Part shown: positions 10,760 to 21,784 of the stretch, one piece after another | Layout: each line of letters starts with the position of its first letter | Position numbering within the stretch: the stretch's first letter is position 1 | Origin: Sporodiniella umbellata | Taxonomy: Eukaryota > Mucoromycota > Mucoromycetes > Mucorales > Rhizopodaceae | DNA: 64,000 nt | Direction: 5' to 3' | Assembly (NCBI GenBank): GCA_025677835.1 | Contig: JAIXMR010000039.1 | Coordinates: 62,001-126,000 of the forward strand | Position numbers and translations under genes: made by a program | Notes under the pieces: model-generated | Told to the model about the DNA's origin: nothing | Seen by the model: the letters and a program-made list of their open reading frames with translations, nothing else | The model's database searches: none

Positions 10760-12307
10760 TTATTCCGTATGCACTTTTTCTCCATTCCAAACACCAGAGT
10801 TGTATCTAGCTACTTCGTTCATCAGACCCACCTGATCTGCCACAGCCTTGAGTGCTCCAAGCACAACCCCGTTTCCAGTAGAAAAGTTATACATGTAATA
10901 GTGAAGCCCTACTTCATCACAAAACTGTCTTACTAAGGGTACACAGGCACGAAGATTATGACGGGGTATTCTAGGGAACAGATGGTGTACTGCTTGGTAT
11001 TGAAGTCCGCCATGGAACCAGTCTAACCACAAAGGACAGTCAACATCCATAGTAGTTCGTAACATCTTTGCAGGAAAAGGCTCATTAGGTCCGAGATCTT
11101 CAGTCGACATTCCAAAGTGAGAAAGAGTGATCTGTACATGAAGAGGAAACGTAAGCATATAGGATACAAAAATATAAGCAACACGAAGACGCCAAGTAGG
11201 AACGTATGAGAGAAGAGCGCTGAACCAAACAAAAAAGAAAGTGATACCAGTCAGCTCAAGTTTTCGGTTGCGTACATTTTTTGAAGTAAAAAGGTAGTTT
11301 AAAGAAAGAAAATGCAGATTGAATCGACCAAAAGATAAAATAAAATAGTATAAATAGTGTTGGTATTTGACAAAGAACTTGGCTATACCGTTAAAAAACA
11401 AAACGCGTTTGTAGTAGGTGGAGTATATATTGCTAAAAAACTTGCTAGTGATAGCTAAAAATGGTAGCTGTTGAATATCTGGATCGTGTTCTGGATGGTT
11501 TGTTACAACATGATGTACGTTGTGGCTATCTTTCCACCATCCTATGCTTAAACCACAAATAAAATTTGCTATAGTTGCACCAATAACGTGATCTATATTG
11601 CTATTTCCAGTAATCTCATTATGTCCAGCATCGTGTGCTGTAAATAAAAGCTGATGCCAAAAACCAGCAAGAAATATAGCACCAAGGATGAAATGCCACC
11701 ATGCCGTTCCTTTCAAGGTAAACCATAACGATAGAGAAATTAAAGAAAAGTATCTACAGCACTCCTCACCGTACTTCCAGTAGTTGCATTTATCAAGACC
11801 TCGTATTTTTATTTCTTCTTCAAGCCGGCGGTATGCATTTCTGATTTTAATACTATCCAGATTCTCCTGGTCTATTAGATCTTGAGAGAGATCAGCACAA
11901 TGTGCTCTATTTAGCCTTTCTAGAGAATCGTCGTAGGCTTTGATGCTTAGTCCTCCTTCCCACGTTGCTGTGAGTTGTTCATCAGACTGTCTATCTCTTC
12001 TTGGGGCTGGTTTTGCGATATTTACTTTGGTGACGTCTGGAAGATAATCGCCAATGTAGTAAAGATTAATCATTTTCTCGTACACTTTTGGTGGGTGCAT
12101 TGAGCGGATTTCGTCAGTAACATCTCTACCAAGAGCACTTCTTAAAACAGCCTCGCCACCTGGATGTTTAGCAATGAAGTTGTTTACTCTGTAGACCTTT
12201 GATTCGAATATAAAAACACTGTCTCCCTTTTTTACATAGTTTTGAAATTGTTGTTTGTTTATAAAGGCATAAGTAGAATTCTCTGGATTGATTTTCAAAT
12301 TAGGCGT

Positions 12308-12310
<3 letters not shown>
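10760..12310 (-). CDS. Cytochrome b5-fusion fatty acyl/sphingolipid desaturase (delta-8 type)
   Basis: A single-exon 516-aa membrane enzyme that should insert a double bond into an acyl or sphingoid chain in the ER. The N-terminal cytochrome b5 domain has the heme motif HPGG at 49-52. Three His boxes follow: HDAGH 226-230, HNVHH 263-267 and QAVHH 439-443. The Gln in the third box is the hallmark of front-end desaturases. The block around the second box (GWWKDSHNVHH then NHPEHDPDIQ) resembles fungal delta-8 sphingolipid desaturases more than delta-6 fatty acid desaturases; that choice is inference. Hydrophobic segments lie between and after boxes. The start is the ATG that follows a run of 31 A residues (T on the + strand). 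A 13-codon upstream extension through that run is an artefact. Confidence 0.85.
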
Positions 12311-12343
<33 letters not shown>

Positions 12344-14390
12344 AAACAAGCGTTTCGAAAAGAATAGTATAAAAAAGAGCTTTAGAGTTTTCAGACCATT
12401 TTATTTAAGAGCAACAGATTTTGTATACATATAATCAACGTTGGTATAAGTACGAAGATTTTACTTTATACTGTACTATTACAAATTTACGAGTCAATCC
12501 AACTTATGATTGCCTTGATGCTTTGTTTAGTAAATAAATATATATCAGAATATAAGATTTTTACTCATCGTATGCTCACTGCATAATTAGAGTCAATGGG
12601 TTGAATTATAGAGGAACTTTGTGTTTTTTTTTTTTTACCAATGTCCACTCAACTAAGGTAATGCTAAAAGTAAAAATGGAAGACTGAGCCAAGTATAATT
12701 AGCCAAAAACAAAGTATAAAGCGCTCAAAATCAACATGCAAAAATTAACAATAGACTTTTACTTTAGAGCTGGTGACAGAATTAGCATTAGAGATTACCT
12801 GGAATACATTCTTTTGGGCTTTGAAAAAAGAAAAAAACACTCGCAACATCATTTGACAAAATCCCGTACGTACCTTTTGTTTTACTATCGCAGCCATTAG
12901 TCCGTATTTGAGTTCTTAACACATTGTTTTATACAATAAGTAGTCTGTAAGCCTATATAAAGAAAAAAGAAAGTCAGACTATGTTATTAATAGACGAATT
13001 CAGGTGCTCTTTTATTTTTGTCATTTTTTTCTTACACTAAAGCATATGCGCAACTACATATGTTTTCTATAAACTTAAAGCTGTTTATCACGAGTATAGA
13101 TGGAATAATCTTAAAACTTCCCTAATTTTTTTCTTTTTACTTATTTGTGTATATATATGCAACTTAAACTAAAAAAAAACAAACCCGGATTTTGTTTTTA
13201 CGTCTGTAGATTGAATACATGATGTGCTCTATATTCCTGCTTTATTAAGGCCTAGAAAAGCTGCGTGATATAGAATGAAAGCTAATGTTTCAAGAAAAAT
13301 TAAAGTGCGAAAAAATTGGAAACAGAGGTTTTAACAAACTTTTTAATCCAAAAGGTTTTCCAAAATGCAAAGTTCTGTAAATTTGAGTAAATCTGATGCT
13401 TATACCGAAAAAAATATTGCCCTGATATAAAGTACGTTGGCTCGAGCTTTTCCATGCGGTGTCTATATCAGCTATATAAAAAAAAAGTCTATTCAAGCGA
13501 GTTCCTTTTCAGGTTAAGAAGTCCACATAGTATAAAACCTTTTAGGCTATGTTTTCCAAATGCGCGATAGAGCTGCACATTATGATATTTGTGTTAATAT
13601 TCTTAAAGTTGTGAATGATTATAGTCTTGATGAAATATACTTACCTTCAAATAAGGCTATCTACAAAAGCATTTAAGACCCATGAATATATTAATTCTTT
13701 ACTGCTCCTAAACGTCTTACTGTTTTTGCGATCGGTCTAGAGTCTTGATTCTATGGTTATGGTAAAGCTATTTACTGCTTCAGCGTGCAGTTTGTAATAT
13801 TCAGCTTGGTATCGTTTTTCTATAAACTCTTGGATTGATCAAAAGAAGAGAATATAGTTGATTATATATATTCATATTATGAACAAAATTGACTAAAAAA
13901 AAAACAGCAGAATATTTTGTTATTTTAAGAGATGTTTTTTTGCTTTGTTCAATCAAGCATGTTTACGTATAATAGAAAAAAATTGCTTTTTATAAATATT
14001 TATTTTTGAAGCCTAGTTGTAGATAGATCTAGCGGCTGGAAGAGATTTTTTAGTTTTCTCTTTTTTTCGGCGATTGCTTTTGACGGCACTTGCTTTCTGC
14101 AATACGTGTAGCCTTTAAGGAATATTGAATTTTTATACTTTAATTTACTTTTGCCTTTTAATTCTCATTCGAAGAGCGCTCTTCTATTACAAAACACATT
14201 ATATGGATACATAAATCTAGATGAGCTCGTTTGAAACAGGTACAGAACATATCCCCGTTTCTGTGTACTCTTTGTTTAAGTCTCAGAAGCATGTTACTGT
14301 TATCTGTCATCATAGGGACGTCATGTGATTGGCTTAAAAAATTAATTTTTTTTTTTCAAGTAATTTAGAACTGTCACTATTGTTCTTCTT

Positions 14391-14431
<41 letters not shown>

Positions 14432-14436
14432 TAACC
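12311..14436. other. 2.1-kb divergent intergenic region
   Basis: Promoter region of both the desaturase (-) and the carrier (+). It starts with a 31-T run at 12311-12341. The rest is AT-rich with scattered homopolymers. A 68-codon open frame at 13290-13496 has no supporting feature. A GGACGTCA element, one base from a CRE, lies at 14316-14323, about 115 bases before the carrier ATG. Confidence 0.45.
14397..14427. repeat. (AC)n microsatellite in the carrier 5' leader
   Basis: About 15 uninterrupted AC units ending 10 bases before the carrier ATG, so probably in the transcribed leader. Length variation here could be useful as a marker. Confidence 0.9.
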
Positions 14437-15637
14437 ATGGCAGTGACTTTGAAAGAACAAAGTGTTGGATTTCAAGTCCCAAAACTAGCCCAAGATTTGA
14501 TTGCTGGCACCTGTGGTGGCTGGGCCCAAGTGATTGTTGGTAAAGATTGTTGAAGAAACTGTTCCTTTTTACTAAAAAAAAAAAAAAAAAAAAAACATAG
14601 GCCATCCTTTTGATACCTTGAAAGTAAGATTACAAACCCAACCTTCTCCACCTATCTATAAAAATGCTGTGGATTGTTTTAGAAAATTGGTTCAAGCTGA
14701 TGGTGTAAGTAGTGTGTCTGAGGGGAATTTTTTTCCTGTTACTTATCTTTAAACGAACAGCCTAAAGGTTTATATAGAGGTGTTGCCTCTCCACTTGCTG
14801 GGATTGGTTTGTGTAATGCTGTTGTATTTATGTGTAATGGCGAGTTTAGAAGAATGCTTCAAGGAGGAGATGCCAATAAGGTATTATCTTTGACCGAAAT
14901 CGGTATTGCTGGATCTATGGCCGGTACTGTCATGGCTTTCTTTAACTGTCCTATTGAATTATTGAAAGTCAAACTTCAAACTCAAGATCCTGCTGGTGTG
15001 ATCAATGCTCAAGGAAAGCTCGAACCCCCTGTAAGATTTTTATGAATCAAAAACCACAAATCGCTTACACACGGGATTAGTATAAGGGTGTTATAGATTG
15101 TGGTGTTCGTACCGTACGCTCTCAGGGACCTTTGGGTATTTATCGAGGATTGGGGATTACTCTGTTGAGAGACTCTCCTAGCTATGCTTTGTATTTCAGT
15201 AAGCCACCGAAAAAAAAAAAATAGATTATCAAAAACAAGGTGCCGACCTTTTTTTTTATAGTGACTTACGAAGGATTGAAGCGCACATTCCAATACATGA
15301 AGGGTCCTGACCAGCCCTTAACTACCTTTGACTTGCTTATGGCTGGCGGTTTGTCTGGTTTCGGTGCTTGGATTCCTGCCTATCCCCAAGATGTCATCAA
15401 AAGTCGCATGCAAAACGATCCTAGGTAAAACAAGCATACGAGATATACACAAAAGGAGACTCAATCTATAAAAAAAAAAATAGAATCAAATCGTCAGTTA
15501 TGGCTTTCCGTACTTTGGTGAAAGAAGCTGGATATAAGGCATTCTTTAACGGTGTTGGCCCTACTATGGCAAGAGCTTTCCCTGCTAATGCAGCCACTTT
15601 CTTTGCCTACGAATTAGCAATGAAATCCATGAACTAG
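14437..15637 (+). CDS. Mitochondrial carrier family protein (basic amino acid/carnitine-like subfamily)
   Basis: Six exons (14437-14539, 14601-14704, 14761-15030, 15081-15198, 15262-15424, 15484-15637) join in frame to 303 residues, the usual carrier length. All three repeats show the PxD/ExxK/R signature: PFDTLKVR near residue 37, PIELLKVK in the middle repeat and PQDVIKSR in the third. The N-terminal block AGTCGGWAQVIVGHPFDT and the middle NCPIELLKVKLQTQ place it near the YMC1/ORT1/SLC25A29/carnitine carrier branch; the substrate cannot be fixed from sequence alone. It acts in the inner mitochondrial membrane. It converges on the bZIP gene, with 141 bases between stop codons. Confidence 0.85.
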
Positions 15638-15778
15638 ACTATACAATAAACACCAACTGTAGATAAGAAAAAGAAGAGAGATGGAGTAGCTTTATTTACT
15701 GCATTTATGATTTAAGTGAGAATGATTTTTTAAAGAAAATATTTACAACATGAAAGAAATGGGGGAAAAAAGGATTGT

Positions 15779-17211
15779 TTAGCTTGTACTGATACGGAGG
15801 TCGTTTTCGGTTTTGATCAGAGCTGGCTTATGATCCTGCGAAAGATGGGGGTAGTTGAGTTTTTGGTTGATGATTTTGCCAACATGGGCCATACGTTTTG
15901 GATTCTTTAGTAGAGTGGCTGCCACTTTACAGTAAGCATGCAGTTTTTTGCGATAAGGAGTATCTTTGGTTTCATGCTCAGGTACCACTTGGTCAGGTCT
16001 CACAGTTTGAAGGAATTTCTTGGCACATTCTGAGTTACCTTCAAAGCATTCAGCAAATCGCGCCATAATGTTCTCATGGCTACGGCCTTTAGCACGTAGA
16101 AAAGCGTAATAGCCAAAACAGTGGTTGAAGATGTACTCGTAGATTTCCACTTTAGTGATTGGCGATCCTTTTTCAGGCGCGTTTTCGATGCGCATGTTGC
16201 TTTTGGTCTTTTTGTCTGTCTTTTTATCCTCTACTTCTTCATTCGGAGTCTCTTCTTTTATGTCTTCATGAGATATTTGCTTAGCAGCTGACACAACACA
16301 TTCAAGGCTCATTGTGTGACGAAGGACAATGGACATAAGTGCTGCACCCAAGAGTGGGTGATCTTTCAGGATATTTGCAGCTTCTTGCTCAGTGCCTTCC
16401 TCGGTGGCTTCCACACCCATCTTGTCGGAAAGTACACGATGAAAATCAATATCGGGCACTGCTGCATGGTTGATAAAGAGAGAAGAAAATGTATCAGAGG
16501 TAAACGCTTGTTCGGGTTGATCAAATAGGCCAAAGTTGTAAAGGTTATCTAATGGAAATCTGAATGGTTCAGGTGAGCATTGCCCTTCAGAGGAAGAACT
16601 AGAAATGTGCTCCTCATTCATACTGGGTTGAGAAGGGGGAGATGCCATAAGAGGAGGTTGTGAAATCATTTGCTCCATTAGCTCTCTATTAGCCTTAAGA
16701 AGTCTTTCGTTTTCTCTCTTTAGATCGTTGATGATATTTTCTTTTTCGTCAAGTCTCTGTTCCAGTTGGCCAATGTATTCTAATATTCAGACGGCTCAAG
16801 TCAGAATAAGATGCAATTGTTTGTTTTCTTTGTACCTTTGCGTCTAACACGAAAGTTACGGGCTGATATCTTGTTTCTGAACTGGCGTCGTTCTTTTGAA
16901 GTCATTGATTTCAAGTGCTCTGCAGAAGGCGTGTCTTCTTCAGAATCGCTTGACACTTCAGACTTGTTTTTGTTTTTATTATTTGAATGGGATACACCTT
17001 TGACGAATATAGGCTCCTTGAATCGAATTTTTTTAGGTAGCTTTACGCTTGAAGGTACACTGGAGGGATCTTGAACGAACACAATATTGTTTTCAAGTGT
17101 AGTGTCTTTTGTAGGAAGTGGAGTAAAATTAGGAGCTGTATCCAATCCAAGAAAGCTATTCATAACTTCATTGCCGTTGGTGAGCCACTCCATATTGATA
17201 TTGTTGTCCAT
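15779..17211 (-). CDS. bZIP transcription factor
   Basis: Two exons on the reverse strand (17211-16836 and 16779-15779; 56-nt intron) give 458 residues. The intron falls exactly between the basic region (SKERRQFRNKISARNFRVRRK, about 105-125) and the leucine zipper, which starts EYIGQLEQRL and continues with heptad L/I/N positions to about residue 160. The basic region has the N-x7-R bZIP core (NKISARNFR). The N-terminal 100 residues are polar and Ser-rich, a likely activation region. The C-terminal 200 residues include a Cys-containing helical region (KVEIYEYIFNHCFGYYAFL) that I do not recognise. The EYI-x-QLE junction is typical of a fungal bZIP group; the target genes are unknown. Confidence 0.9.
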
Positions 17212-18329
17212 TTTTTTTAAAAAAAATAAATGAATTAATGAAAAATAGAATATACAAAAAGTGACTCTGACATTATATCTTATTTAGCGGGGAAAGAAAA
17301 ATGGCTATCTAAATGGTAACGAAAAAGTCAAAGGCTTACGCAAGAATTTCCATATTTGGACCGTATATACCGTAAGGCTATACAGAAAACTTATTTCCGC
17401 CAATCAACTTGGCACAAACTATCTGACCGGAGAAATCTAAACCCTTTACTCACACAAATGAATGCTTACACGTTTTAGATTGGGTTGGATCGTAGCTCAA
17501 AAAAATTACGGTCAAAGCAAATCGTTTTATTTTATATGAATTTTAGAGCCAAAGGTTGAACAAATCAGCAGCCTTCAAGAGAACAAATAGTATTGGTTTC
17601 TCTTGAGTTTTAACAAGAATTTCCTTTTCCTAGTAAATAGATCCAGTGTGCAGTTATTGGTGACCCTTTCAGCTATCTATGAAGTAGACCCAACGAAGCC
17701 AGAATCTACTTGTTTTACTGAATCCTTTAGAATTTAGGCTTATTTTTAGTATTTAGCTTTTTATGCAGACATACTTTTATAAACATAAGCATTAAAACCA
17801 TAATGAGCCCTTGACACGGTTCTTTATCATATCGCTATATTCCTCATCATATATACCCTTTTCCATATGGAAAGCCTGCTTGTTCTATGGTTCTCTTTAA
17901 GTTTCTTTTTGTATTTTTTTGAAACTATAAAATAAACCAATACATCATTCACAAGATCATTTTTCTTTTAACATTCTGTATTTTCCTAGGCTATGTTTTT
18001 CCATAGAGAGAGATGCCGATAACTTAAAAATGACAATATTAGCATGTTTTGGACCAAAAAGTTATAGATAAGTAAGCAGTAGATAAAAGTATTAGAATAC
18101 CATTGATTTTAATTATGAAATTAAGCTCGATGTAGAATATATTTCTCCAAGAACCAATAGAAGGAATATGGTTTCTTTTTCTTCATAGCCCAGTACTTTT
18201 TATTATCGCAGAAACTAGCTGCTACCAATTATTATAAAAGCTATGTATTGAAAAGTTTTAGATTCTTTATATTAGAACCGTGGAGATTTTTACGTTCGTC
18301 TTCAATTGGTTTATTAGTTGGATCTTAGG
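17212..18329. other. Intergenic, bZIP promoter region
   Basis: AT-rich, no gene seen. A poly-A/T tract at 17212-17228 abuts the bZIP start codon. Confidence 0.45.
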
Positions 18330-18560
18330 TCTGGTGTCCTAAACCGTCTTTTTCTCACTGGAAAGATGACGGTACCCAGTTGGCCATTACACTTATCTAA
18401 ACTTATTACTTTTTACTTTAAGGCAATCAATGGCAATATCCAAATAATGTAATCTTTGAAGCAGCTTACTAGACCGCTTACACACCCTTTGACGGTTGTG
18501 AGTTTTTAGCCAGTTATTTGTACGCAAATACCACATATGTAACACAAAGCTCGTGGTGAT
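18330..18560 (+). pseudogene. Possible decayed coding fragment, unrecognised
   Basis: Two protein-like stretches on the + strand can be joined across a possible intron ending at AG 18421-18422. The first includes CPKPSFSHWKDDGTQLAITL; the second includes NQWQYPNNVIFEAAY, one in-frame TAG, then TAYTPFDGCEFLASYLYA. No start codon or upstream exon was found. It may be a remnant of a secreted protein gene. Low confidence. Confidence 0.2.
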
Positions 18561-18818
18561 TCAATTGAACTGAAATGATCCAAGACAGTACTAATAAGAC
18601 AAGCAGCATGGCGATGTCCTTGAAAAAAAAAAAAAAAATTGAAAACCATTAGTTGGCATGGCAAAATCGGTAGATTTTATTTCAACACAGTCCAGCTTAT
18701 ATGACACACAGCAAAGTGTAACTGAGGCTAGTTTTTTTTCAAAAAAAAAAAAAAATTAGCCATTATGATGGAGACTCATAAGTTTGTTCATAACAACCAT
18801 AAAAGGGAAAGCCACAAG

Positions 18819-19859
18819 TTAAGCTTGATCTAAAAGAAAATTGGTTGCTTTGATCAAATCATGATCGTTTTTTTCTAAAGCGTCAATCGCTTGTAGACGA
18901 GAGAAGCCCATATTGTTGAGCTCTTCGATCAAGTGTTCATAAGCTGTGTTTGGTAGAGGAGGAATAGGAGGCGGGGAGTTGAGAGTATGTGGAATGATAG
19001 GAGAGGATTTGGTGGAGGAAGGCATGGGAGTGTTGAAGAGCTTAGGTGGTAAAGCAGGTACTAAGCTTGGGGATAACGCTTGGGGGTAAGTGGCTCCATT
19101 TTGAAAGTTCCAATAGGCGCCTTCATTTTTTGGGAAGTTTCTGGGTGGATAGACTGGATAAGGGTGTGTAGTGTTGATAGTGTTAGTGCCTGGGCTACCC
19201 AAAACAGATCTTAATGCAGCAAAATCGTTCTCGGGTGGAGCGTCCCAAGGGTCAGCTGGAGATAGTCCCTGTTCAAACTTTAGATAGTCAAAGCGGTTGT
19301 CTAAAGCCGGCGGCTGAACAGTCCCTTCTTCAGCTTCAGGCATAGAGACATGCTTTTGCTCTGGTTTTAATATACGTGTGTCTGTATCCAAAAATCCGGG
19401 TGCGATCTTTCGAGCTGCTACTTTCTGCTGCTTTATTTTTTCTTCTTCGTATTGAGCCATTTTAGCTTTTAAATTTTCCTCTTCTTCAGCGCTTTTTTTT
19501 CGGGAAGTCTCTGCATGTAAAAGTGCCTGTCTTTCTATAGAAAAGGGGTATGAAACCTAAACAGGGTCAGATAAGTTTCCTGTGTTTCGTTCAAGTTACT
19601 AATTGTGTGATGCTGTCTGGCACTGGCTTGAGTTCTGAAGCAACCGTAATCTTTTTAAAAGAACAATAGTAAGTTGTTGCTTAGATGTTGGATAACGCTT
19701 TGTCAAGTTCATACCTTTTTCGGTAGTCTGTAATGGGGTGAGACCATGACTGGTACATTATGAAGAGCTGCATATGTTGACCCTGTCTCTTAAAGACTGT
19801 TAGTGCTTGAGTTTTTGGTAAAAGACGTTTTGCTTAGAAAATATACCGTGATCAGACAT
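18819..19859 (-). CDS. UBAP1-like ESCRT-I subunit (UMA + UBA domains)
   Basis: Four exons (19859-19847, 19782-19715, 19650-19600, 19556-18819) join in frame to 289 residues. The N-terminus carries a UMA-like module. It has a VPVMVSPHYRLPKKI segment and, about 40 residues further on, YPFSIERQALLHAE. These match the VPF...P.K and YDFSLE...WAE elements of the UBAP1/MVB12-associated domain. The middle is Lys/Glu-rich then Pro-rich. The last 40 residues (YEHLIEELNNMGFSRLQAI, then a DLIKATNFLL helix) form a UBA domain, with the MGFSR loop that binds ubiquitin. This order equals that of animal UBAP1, a subunit of ESCRT-I in multivesicular-body sorting; the function here is inferred. The first exon codes for only four whole codons. 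Confidence 0.65.
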
Positions 19860-19952
19860 GAAGCAATTGCGAAAGAAGGTGTGATTGTGTTGGTAAAATG
19901 AAAACAAAAATAAAAAAGACAAATTCTCTGTACAGGTTCATGTTATTCAGGT

Positions 19953-19958
19953 CACGTG
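19953..19958. promoter_or_regulatory. CACGTG E-box upstream of the UBAP1-like gene
   Basis: A palindromic E-box 94 bases before the UBAP1-like ATG (reverse strand). It is a bHLH/USF-type or Cbf1-type site by sequence; binding is not shown. Confidence 0.35.
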
Positions 19959-19959
19959 T

Positions 19960-20880
19960 ATTGAAACAGAACTATCTGATTCAATTGACCAAATTTGACA
20001 TTGTTCTTTGAGGAAGAATAGAGAGCAAAAGATCAATGGTTCATCGGCTTAGTATTCATAAAATCACTATACTCTTGGCTCTAATTTACGAACGTTTTTT
20101 CGTCTTGTACAACGAAACAGGCTTCAGTGACATAATTTGATCAAAGAATCTGGACTCAAATTCTGTATTTATTTTCCGCTCTGTATTCCTCTCTACACAG
20201 ACTATGACTGAGGACATATTATAAAATGGATGAGCAAAGTTATGTATATGCAACTAAGATAGTAAATCAGAAACAAATAAACAATAAAAATAATAAAAAC
20301 CAAGAAAATTTAAAGATTCGTTGAAAACAGAAACATCAAAAAGACTAAAGGCTGCTATGTAGACTATACTTTAGGGTACTATAACAATTTCTATCTGTGG
20401 ACACCTGGCTGCAACGTACAGATAACATTGCTGAAAGCATGTATTAAATATATAAAAATAGTACTGATATCACCTTTTTGATGTTAGAATATAATAGTAG
20501 CCTGATTTTAATACTTGTTTAAAAAAAAACAGCAGATGAAGCCAAAAATAAAACAGAAAAGAAGTAAAGGTTTCTTTAATCATAAACTTTGAGGAAAAAA
20601 AAAAAAAAAAAAACTGTGTTACAGAAATATGAGTTTGTAAGAATACTCCAAGTATGTTTTCACAATACTAGTTAAACTACGGTCAGAACTTTAAAAAAAG
20701 TACAAAAACCGATATTTGTATGTTTTTAGACAGGCTTAGTGTATTCTTTATTATAGACCTAGCTTTACAAGAAGAAAAGAGCCAGAAGTTAGCGCCGAAC
20801 TAACAAAGGCGTACACAGGTTAAACCTGTTAAGAGAAAAGGATTTTATAGAAAAACGTGCAAGTTTCAGTTTCATTTCAA
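19960..20880. other. Intergenic AT-rich spacer
   Basis: No gene seen. A perfect inverted element ACAGGTT/AACCTGT with a one-base centre lies at 20815-20829. Confidence 0.4.
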
Positions 20881-21259
20881 CTACAGTGTTTCTTCACTAT
20901 AGTTACTGAAGACCTTCACTTGCTCTTCAGTGAGAAGAAAGAACCAAGCAAGAACCACTCGGTTTGATGTAGAACGTAAACTTTGCTCATATAGTTTGAT
21001 CCCATTGTAAGCCAAAACCAATGTCGCCTCTATTAAATGTAAGATTAAAATCTATTTTACTCATGCTTAAACATTTTTATAGACTGTCTGGTTTTCTGTT
21101 TAAAGCATGGTCAATAATATTAGAGCAGAAATCATATGTCAAAAGCTGATCCTCAATCGTAGCTCCTCTGAAACCTAGTATGCTAATTGGGCTATTCAGT
21201 AAAGACGACGGTTTGATCATATAACCCGGTTTTACCGAGCGTTGTAAAAAGATTGGCAA
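20881..21259 (-). pseudogene. Unrecognised C-terminal gene fragment, two exons
   Basis: Exon A (to 21085) and exon B (21029-20881) join in frame through a 55-nt intron with a weak donor (GTCTAT) and a good acceptor (TTAATAG). The joined protein runs from RSVKPGYMIKPSSLLNSP through GFRGATIEDQLLTYDF and IIDHALNRKPDK to ATLVLAYNGIKLYEQS, ending EETL. The alternation LVLAYNGIKLYE...RVVLAWFFL resembles a small beta-sandwich such as a PTB/PID domain; that is a guess. Upstream (21260-21480) I find no start codon or donor that fits. This is either a 5'-truncated remnant or a gene whose first exons I could not place. Confidence 0.35.
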
Positions 21260-21784
21260 TATAAGAATCGATTACGTGCATTTATATCTAAGCATAATAG
21301 AAATTTTCTTTTTTTTTTTTTAAAAAAAAAAAAAAGATTGTAAATACATGCTTCTGAATAACAAAGAAAAATATATCAACTGGAAATAAAAAATAACCCA
21401 AAAACCAGAAAAAGCAAATGAGACTTTACAGTTTGTGATCTTCTATTTGTTTTCAGGGGCGCTTCAGTCTGTCATTGGTAAGCGATTTTGCCTCATTTTA
21501 TTTTATATATAAAGCACGTTGGTCTTTTTAGTAAACGGCCTCAATCAAGTATTTTAAATGACAAAATTTGTAAAGAAAAACCTATCCAGTTGTACAATAA
21601 ACAAATAGTTGATCCATCGTCTTTTTTTTTTTTTTTTTTTTTTGGACTTTTCAAAGTAACACATGAAAGCTTTTGCTTCCCGCTCATGTTGAGTGAATCC
21701 TTGTATAAATAAAGGAGCTTAGCGGTATGCATGCATTTTTTTTTTTTTCTAGTTTTTCTATCGATTTCTTAATCAAAGAAGGTT

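Noticed and set aside
13290..13496. 68-codon reverse frame in the desaturase-carrier spacer
   Set aside because: No motif, no partner exons, random-like composition.
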